In this document: piece by piece, positions 59,206 to 64,000 of the stretch | Numbering within the stretch: the stretch's first letter is position 1 | Layout of the letters: each line of letters opens with the position of its first letter | Assembly: GCF_001368915.1 (NCBI RefSeq) | Contig: NZ_CSTE01000002.1 | Location: 755,250-819,249 of the forward strand | Direction: 5' to 3' | DNA: 64,000 nucleotides | DNA from: Haloferax massiliensis | GTDB taxonomy: Archaea; Halobacteriota; Halobacteria; Halobacteriales; Haloferacaceae | Notes under the pieces: generated by a model | Database searches by the model: none | Seen by the model: only the letters and a program-made list of their open reading frames with translations | What the model was told of the DNA's origin: nothing | Position numbers and translations under genes: made by a program

Positions 59206-59363
59206 GGCCCACCGTTGCTTCGGGGACGGCAAAAACGTCGCGTCTCGGGACGGCTCGCGCCCCGCGTCGCTCCCGCCGCCGCGCTATCGTCTCGCCGCCG
59301 CCCCTCCGGGCGAAAACGGCACGGACCGCCACACATAACACGGTGTGCCGACCTCCCGGAAGT

Positions 59364-60233
59364 ATGCACGGCCGAGCCACCGCCCTCGGGGCGGGCACCG
59401 TCTTGAACGCCCTGGCGACGGCGACCGGCTCCGCGTTCGCCATCGACGCGGAGACCACCGCGTCGGTCGAACTGGACGACTCCGGCGACGTCCGCGGGAG
59501 CATCGCGGAGGCCCCGGACGCCGACACGCGACTCATCGAGCGCTGCGTCGAACTCGCCGTCGAGGCGTTCGGCGACGGCGAGGGCGGCACCGTCGAGACC
59601 GAAAGCGACCTGCCGATGGCCGCCGGCCTCAAGAGTTCGAGCGCCGCGGCCAACGCGACGGTGCTGGCGACGCTCTCGGCGCTCGGCCGCTCGGTCGGCC
59701 CCGGCCCGGACGCCGATATCACCCGGCTCGACGCCTGCCGGATGGGCGTCCGCGCCGCCCGCGAGGTCGGCGTCACCGCCACCGGCGCGTTCGACGACGC
59801 CGCGGCCTCGATGGTCGGCGGCGTCGTCGTCACCGACAACACCGGGGACGACCTCCTCGCCCGCGACGAGGTCGACTGGGACGTGCTCGTGTGGACGCCG
59901 CCGGAGCGCGCCTACAGCGCCGACGCCGACGTGAGTCGCTGCGAGAACGTCGCCCCGATGGCCGACCTCGTCGCCGACCTCGCGCTCGAAGGCCGCTACG
60001 CCGAGGCGATGACCGTCAACGGCCTCGCCTTCTCGGCCGCGCTCGACTTCCCGACCGACCCCGCCGTCGAGGCGATGCCCATCGCCGACGGCGTCTCGCT
60101 GTCCGGGACCGGCCCGAGCGTCGTCGCCGTCGGCGACCGCGCCGACCTCGAACGCGTCGAGGAACTGTGGGACGCCCGCGAGGGCGAGACCCGACTGACG
60201 ACCACCCGAACCGACGGAGCACGAATCCAATGA
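59364..60233 (+). CDS. aroK: Archaeal shikimate kinase (GHMP type)
   Basis: 289 aa, GHMP kinase unrelated to bacterial AroK/AroL. The ATP motif LPMAAGLKSSSAAANATVLATL is at about 89-110. ATGAFDDAAASMVGGVVVTDN is the second motif (catalytic Asp region), and VSLSGTGPSVVAVG the third. It phosphorylates shikimate at the 3-OH. ATG 59364 lies about 25-30 bp after CATAAC. It overlaps the chorismate mutase gene by 4 bp (ATGA), so two aromatic-pathway steps are translationally coupled. Confidence 0.94.
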   Translation: MHGRATALGAGTVLNALATATGSAFAIDAETTASVELDDSGDVRGSIAEAPDADTRLIERCVELAVEAFGDGEGGTVETESDLPMAAGLKSSSAAANATVLATLSALGRSVGPGPDADITRLDACRMGVRAAREVGVTATGAFDDAAASMVGGVVVTDNTGDDLLARDEVDWDVLVWTPPERAYSADADVSRCENVAPMADLVADLALEGRYAEAMTVNGLAFSAALDFPTDPAVEAMPIADGVSLSGTGPSVVAVGDRADLERVEELWDAREGETRLTTTRTDGARIQ

Positions 60234-60538
60234 CAGACGACACCCCAGACGCCGCCGAACCGTTTCAGGACATGTCCCTCGACGAACTCCGCGAGGAGAT
60301 AGAGGATATCGACCGCGGCATCGTCGAACTCATCGCCCGCCGGACCTACGTCGCCGACACGGTGGCGAAGGTCAAAGCCGAGAAGGACCTGCCGACGACC
60401 GACGAATCGCAGGAAGAGCGCGTGATGGAGCGCGCCGGGAAGAACGCGGCCCACTTCGAGGTGGATTCGAACCTCGTGAAGGCTATCTTCCGACTGCTCA
60501 TCGAGATGAACAAGGCCGAGCAGCGACAGAATCGGTAG
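60230..60538 (+). CDS. Chorismate mutase, AroQ type
   Basis: 102 aa, all-helical. SLDELREEIEDIDRGIVELIARRTYVADTVAKVKAE (helix 1 with the catalytic Arg/Lys pattern), ESQEERVMERAGKNAAHFEVDSNLVKAIFRLLIEMNKAEQRQ (helices 2-3). It converts chorismate to prephenate for Phe/Tyr synthesis. A ~14-residue acidic leader precedes helix 1. It is the second gene of the aroK-aroQ operon. Confidence 0.94.
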   Translation: MTDDTPDAAEPFQDMSLDELREEIEDIDRGIVELIARRTYVADTVAKVKAEKDLPTTDESQEERVMERAGKNAAHFEVDSNLVKAIFRLLIEMNKAEQRQNR

Positions 60539-60649
60539 CCGAGTTCGGGAATTCTAAGACCGCACATCGGAGTTCCGTTAGTTGGCCCTTCTTTGGGCAG
60601 TCGTTCTGTTGTTCCTCGGTCGTTCGCGAGGACACGGTTCCCATAGACC

Positions 60650-61651
60650 TCACTCGCGAGTCACCAGTTCGGGAAGTGAGATTCGCTTCGGCGAGTCCGG
60701 GACGAGCCACGCCGGGACGACTCGCGTGAGAGTGACCATCCCGACCAGTTCGACGAGCGTCTGCGTCACGACGACCGCGGGTGCCAGTCGGTAACCCGCC
60801 GGAAGCGCAAGTGCAAGTGGCAGGACGACCAGCGAGTTACGGGTGACCGACGTGAACACGAGCGCCCTACCCTCCCCGGCATCCATCTGCAAGACTCCCG
60901 CCGCGAGTCGTCCGAGTATCGGCATGACGACGAGGAAGGCGACGTACACCGGGATGACGACTGCAATCTGCTCAATCGAACTCTGCACCCGGGGGAGCTG
61001 TGACGCGATGACGACGAACAACGTCGCGCCCATCATCGGAACCGGTAACCACCCCATCGTCTCCTGCCACGTGTCACCTCTCGACGACCGTTCCGCCCAC
61101 GCTTCGGTGAGCCACGCGAGCGTCAACGGGAGCGCGATGAGCACCAGGAACGCCTCGACGAACGGCCCCGGTTCGATGACCGCTGCGACCGTCGAGCCCA
61201 TGAACAGCCACAGGTACAGCGGGAGCAACAACAGTTGGACGAGCATCAGGGCCGGGGTCGTCGCTGTAATCTGCTCGGCGTCGCCGTCTGCGAGTTCGGT
61301 GAAGGTGATTACGTAGTCGATACACGGCGTCAGAAGCACCATGAGCGCACCCACGAGGATGACTGGTCGCTGGGGAAGGAACCGAGTGAGTCCCCAGGCG
61401 ACGACGGGGACGACCAAGAAGTTCATACCCAGCGCCGCCGCGACAAACCGCCCGTTCCGAAACGCGCGACGGAGTCGAACGAACGGAATTTCGAGGAACG
61501 TGACGTAGAGCAGGGCGGCCAGCACCGGGTCGATGAGCGACTCGGAGAGCGGGGCCGAGTCCGGAAGGTAGACGCCGACTCCGACGGCCAAGAGAACGAA
61601 GGCTACATAGACGGCAACTTGATGCCGTTGGAGCCACCGCTTGGAGTTCAT
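60650..61651 (-). CDS. ACR3-like arsenite exporter (bile acid:sodium symporter superfamily)
   Basis: 333 aa, ten hydrophobic segments. FLEIPFVRLRRAFRNGRFV (TM2-3 loop), LMVLLTPCIDYVITFTELADGD with a Cys at the position of the conserved ACR3 Cys, and FTSVTRNSLVVLPLALALP (family motif TRNSLVVLPLALAL) are diagnostic of the arsenic resistance protein family rather than bile-acid carriers. It exports arsenite. No ArsR, ArsC or ArsM gene is adjacent. Convergent with chorismate mutase. Confidence 0.88.
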   Translation of the reverse strand: MNSKRWLQRHQVAVYVAFVLLAVGVGVYLPDSAPLSESLIDPVLAALLYVTFLEIPFVRLRRAFRNGRFVAAALGMNFLVVPVVAWGLTRFLPQRPVILVGALMVLLTPCIDYVITFTELADGDAEQITATTPALMLVQLLLLPLYLWLFMGSTVAAVIEPGPFVEAFLVLIALPLTLAWLTEAWAERSSRGDTWQETMGWLPVPMMGATLFVVIASQLPRVQSSIEQIAVVIPVYVAFLVVMPILGRLAAGVLQMDAGEGRALVFTSVTRNSLVVLPLALALPAGYRLAPAVVVTQTLVELVGMVTLTRVVPAWLVPDSPKRISLPELVTRE

Positions 61652-61803
61652 CTACTGGCTGATTCGTTAGTCGCCGGTAAACCACCGTCGCTCCCCCGTG
61701 TCAGACAGGAAGCGGCGAAGTAGACGGAATCTGTCACACCAAGTGAGGGCTTGACAGGCCGAACGGCGGCAGCATCGGTAGCTCGGCGCGCCGCGACGCC
61801 GCG

Positions 61804-62190
61804 TCACTCGCGGATGACCATCACCTTCACCCGCCGGACCGCGTCGAAGTCGCGGAGCCGATAGGTCAGCGCCCGGACGCGCTCGGCGGGGCCGCGGCAG
61901 AACAGCGATTCGAGACACCACTCGCCCTGATGGGTGTGGCTCGTGTTGAGGATGACGTCCTGAAACTCGTGTTGCGCCCCGTGAAGCTCCCGTATCACGT
62001 CGTGGTGGCGGTAGTCGAAGCCGACGAGCGCGACGACCTCGCCGGAGACGTCTTCGAGCCGGGCGTGGGACTCGACGAACTCCCGCATGGCCTCTCGGAC
62101 CGCCCGCGACCGGTTTTCGATGCCCTCGTCGCGCCACGCCCGGTCGAACTCAGCGACCAGTTCGTCGGGGATGTTGAAACTCGTCCGCAT
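61804..62190 (-). CDS. nikR: Nickel-responsive regulator NikR
   Basis: 128 aa. An N-terminal ribbon-helix-helix (MRTSFNIPDELVAEFDRAWRDEGIENRSRAVREAMREFV, 1-40) is followed by the ACT-like Ni domain: AQHEFQDVILNTSHTHQGEWCLESLFCRG with H74, H85, H87 and C92, corresponding to E. coli NikR H76, H87, H89 and C95. It binds Ni(II) and represses transport genes. ATG 62190 was preferred; a longer reading frame reaches 62259. Divergent from the NicO transporter gene with a candidate operator between them. Confidence 0.93.
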   Translation of the reverse strand: MRTSFNIPDELVAEFDRAWRDEGIENRSRAVREAMREFVESHARLEDVSGEVVALVGFDYRHHDVIRELHGAQHEFQDVILNTSHTHQGEWCLESLFCRGPAERVRALTYRLRDFDAVRRVKVMVIRE

Positions 62191-62235
62191 CACCTCCGAC
62201 TGGCGCGTACAGCTACAAGAGTCCCCGTTATGACG

Positions 62236-62253
62236 ATACCCTCGATTCGGTAT
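62236..62253. promoter_or_regulatory. Candidate NikR operator ATACC-N8-GGTAT
   Basis: A 5-bp inverted repeat (62236-62240 / 62249-62253) in the 106-bp divergent region between nikR and the NicO gene. The right half overlaps GGTATTAAC, a TATA-like element for the transporter; TTATGAC just to the left could serve nikR. Confidence 0.4.
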
Positions 62254-62296
62254 TAACAACCCCTATCCCCCTCGTTTGCCACGGGTACGGTAGCAC

Positions 62297-63160
62297 ATGG
62301 CCTCGAACGAACTACTCGGTCTCGTCGCCGGCGCGGTAGTCCTCGGAGCCGTCCACGGCGTCGAACCGGGTCACGGCTGGCCCGTCGCGGCCTCGTACGC
62401 GCTCGACCAAGCGAACAAGTGGGTGTACGGGTTCGCGGCGAGCCTCATCCTCGGGGTCGGCCACCTCGTCAGCAGTATCGCGATGGTGGGCGTGTTCTTC
62501 TACGCGAAGTCGTACTTCGACCTCACGCAGGTCAACGAGCCGATTACGGTACTCGGCGGCGTCCAAATCGGCGGTCCGGTCAGTCTCGTGGCGGGCGTCT
62601 TGCTCATCGCGCTCGGCGTCCGCGAGTATACTCACGGACACGCTCACGGGACTCACGGGCACGACGACGGCCACGGGAGTCACAGTCACGGAGGTGGCCA
62701 TGAAGGTGGTCACGACCACGAGCACTCACACGATGACGGCGGCCATAGCCACTCACACGACCACGACGGTCACACCCACGACCGCGACGACGGCGGACTG
62801 TTCGCCCGCCTGAAGGGCTTCGTTCCCTTCGCCGGCGGACACTCCCACTCGCACGGCACCCCCGACGAAGCCGCGGAGCGCGGCCTTCTCGGCATCGCGT
62901 GGTTCGCGTTCGTCCTCGGGTTCGCCCACGAGGAGGAGTTCGAGATAATCGCGCTCTGCGCCGGGTCGAACTACTGCCTCGAACTGATGGGCGCGTACGC
63001 GCTCACCGTCATCATCGGCATCGTGGGCCTGACGATGCTGCTGATTGCGGGCTACCACCACTACGAGGACGAAGTGGAGAAGTACACCCCGTACCTCCCG
63101 GCGTTCTCGGCGGCCGTGTTGGTGCTGATGGGTATCGGCTTCATCACGGGCCTGTTCTAA
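62297..63160 (+). CDS. NicO-family nickel/cobalt transporter with His-rich loop
   Basis: 287 aa. LGAVHGVEPGHGWPVAAS (about 17-34) is the NicO/RcnA signature in TM1, with HGxxPGHG metal-ligand residues. FGFAHEEEFEIIALCAGSNYCLELM near TM4 and four further hydrophobic segments complete the fold. A ~75-residue loop (about 113-190) is extremely His/Asp/Gly-rich (HGHDDGHGSHSHGG and similar), a typical metal-binding buffer. Ni/Co transport is supported by divergent NikR; import or export is not decided by sequence. Confidence 0.92.
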   Translation: MASNELLGLVAGAVVLGAVHGVEPGHGWPVAASYALDQANKWVYGFAASLILGVGHLVSSIAMVGVFFYAKSYFDLTQVNEPITVLGGVQIGGPVSLVAGVLLIALGVREYTHGHAHGTHGHDDGHGSHSHGGGHEGGHDHEHSHDDGGHSHSHDHDGHTHDRDDGGLFARLKGFVPFAGGHSHSHGTPDEAAERGLLGIAWFAFVLGFAHEEEFEIIALCAGSNYCLELMGAYALTVIIGIVGLTMLLIAGYHHYEDEVEKYTPYLPAFSAAVLVLMGIGFITGLF

Positions 63161-63262
63161 TCGGTTCCGGCCCGCCGGAACCGACGCCGGTTGCCCCGGC
63201 GGGCCGCTCAGGGCAGGCGATAGAGCTATCACCCGGTGACGCATCGACTCGGTCACGAGGTG

Positions 63263-63923
63263 ATGTCTATTAACCACCACAATCGGAATCCTCGTCCGCG
63301 GACTCGTTCTCGGCGTCTCGATAGCCGCGCCGGTCGGTCCAATCGGCGTCCTGTGCATCCAGCGAACGCTTTCTAAGGGCCGCCGTTCGGGCTTCGTCAG
63401 CGGACTCGGAGCGGCGTCCGCGGACGCGGTCTACGGGGCCATCGCGGGGTTCGGCCTCGCCGCGCTCTCGTCGGTCCTGCTCGGCCACCGCAACGGAATC
63501 GCCCTCGCCGGCGGGACGATTCTCCTGTACGTCGGCATCCAGTCGATTCGGGGCGACCCGGCGTCGGTCGAGTCGGCTCCGACGACCGAGCGGTCGGCCG
63601 TCGTGTCACCCGACTCGAACGCCCGGTCGCTCGCGGCCGACTTCGGGTCGACGTTCCTCCTGACGCTGACGAACCCGGTGACGATACTGGCGTTCGTCGG
63701 CATCTTCGCCGGTTTGGGCGTCGGCGTCTCGGGCGACTACCTCGGGGCGGCGGTCCTCGTCGCGGGCGTCTTCGCCGGGTCGGCGCTCTGGTGGTTCGTC
63801 CTGAGCGCCGCCGTCGACCGCGTCCGGGAGCGGGTCACCCCGGCGGTCCTCCGGCGGGTGAACCAACTCGCGGGCGTCGTCATCGTCGGGTTCGGCGTCG
63901 CGGCGCTCTGGAGCGGCCTGTAG
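63263..63923 (+). pseudogene. LysE/RhtB-family transporter, frameshifted or missing a start codon
   Basis: A LysE-type translocator reads continuously from 63264 to the stop before 63924 (GLVLGVSIAAPVGPIGVLCIQRTLSKG near the N-terminus; FLLTLTNPVTILAFVGIFAGLG in the middle; hydrophobic segments throughout). But this frame has no ATG, GTG or TTG start before the GTG at 63603. An ATG at 63263 is one frame off: ATG-TCT-ATT-A then the transporter frame. Removing one A at 63271-63273 would give MSITTTIGILVRGLVLGV, an ordinary LysE N-terminus. A recent frameshift, a non-canonical start codon or a sequence error are possible. Confidence 0.7.
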
Positions 63924-64000
63924 CGCGTCGCCCCGGGACCTCCGCGTACCGCCGGTCCCGGTCCCCTCGAACGCTCCGTTCGCCGTCACCTCCATATCGC

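Noticed and set aside
1-64000. CRISPR arrays, tRNA and rRNA genes
   Set aside because: No regularly spaced repeats, no T-loop-like GTTCAAATC patterns in spacers and no rRNA-like stretches were found on reading.

Overview
The window is a GC-rich stretch of haloarchaeal chromosome (class Halobacteria, most like Haloferax or a close relative). The predicted proteins are strongly acidic. Many genes have an archaeal TATA-like box 25-35 bp before the start codon, consistent with leaderless transcripts. Typical archaeal information-processing genes are present: TFS, NAC, SBDS, RPA1/Rpap1/Rpe, Cdc48, an XPD-like helicase and an Lhr helicase. Species identity cannot be settled by reading alone. No rRNA, tRNA, CRISPR array or complete insertion sequence was seen.

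Layout. 0-6.4 kb: housekeeping genes (DUF5787, methyltransferases, DUF5797, crotonase, TFS, TrmI, NAC). 6.5-15.1 kb: acyl-CoA metabolism (methylmalonyl-CoA mutase large subunit and epimerase, two AMP-forming ligases, acyl-CoA dehydrogenase). 15.2-18.2 kb: proline operon proC-proB-proA. 18.2-19.9 kb: AIM24-like protein and an MBL-fold lactonase-like protein. 20.0-25.5 kb: a compact sulfur-trafficking locus (DsrE-like, TusA, rhodanese-MBL fusion, split YeeE/YedE pair, small membrane protein, TauE/SafE exporter, Cys-containing HTH regulator) with a recurrent palindromic motif near its promoters. 25.6-30.2 kb: a signalling cluster (receiver-only regulator, receiver-GAF-Bat regulator, GAF-PAS-PAS histidine kinase). 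30.6-37.6 kb: UPF0058, HhH-MutS-like protein, small Cys proteins, XPD-like helicase, ArsR regulator, MFS transporter.

37.7-45.6 kb: NAD(P)HX repair, MoaC, HflX, FUN14, SBDS, NifU, thioredoxin, riboflavin/F420 pathway reductase, glycosyltransferase. 45.7-53.1 kb: the ssDNA-binding operon rpa1-rpap1-rpe and Lhr helicase. 53.1-60.5 kb: an HTH regulator divergent from a deoxyribosyltransferase-like protein, a methyltransferase, Cdc48-type ATPase, small conserved haloarchaeal proteins, and overlapping archaeal shikimate kinase and chorismate mutase. 60.6-64 kb: ACR3-like arsenite exporter, NikR, NicO-type nickel transporter, and a LysE-family gene whose 5' end appears frameshifted.

Two genes look broken by one-base shifts: the MenE-like ligase at 10151 (acidic tail continues in another frame) and the LysE gene at 63263. 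The least explained features are the sulfur locus with its shared TTGTRCAA-type motif, the nuclease-like reading of DUF5787, and the deoxyribosyltransferase-like protein at 54138 with its divergent regulator.
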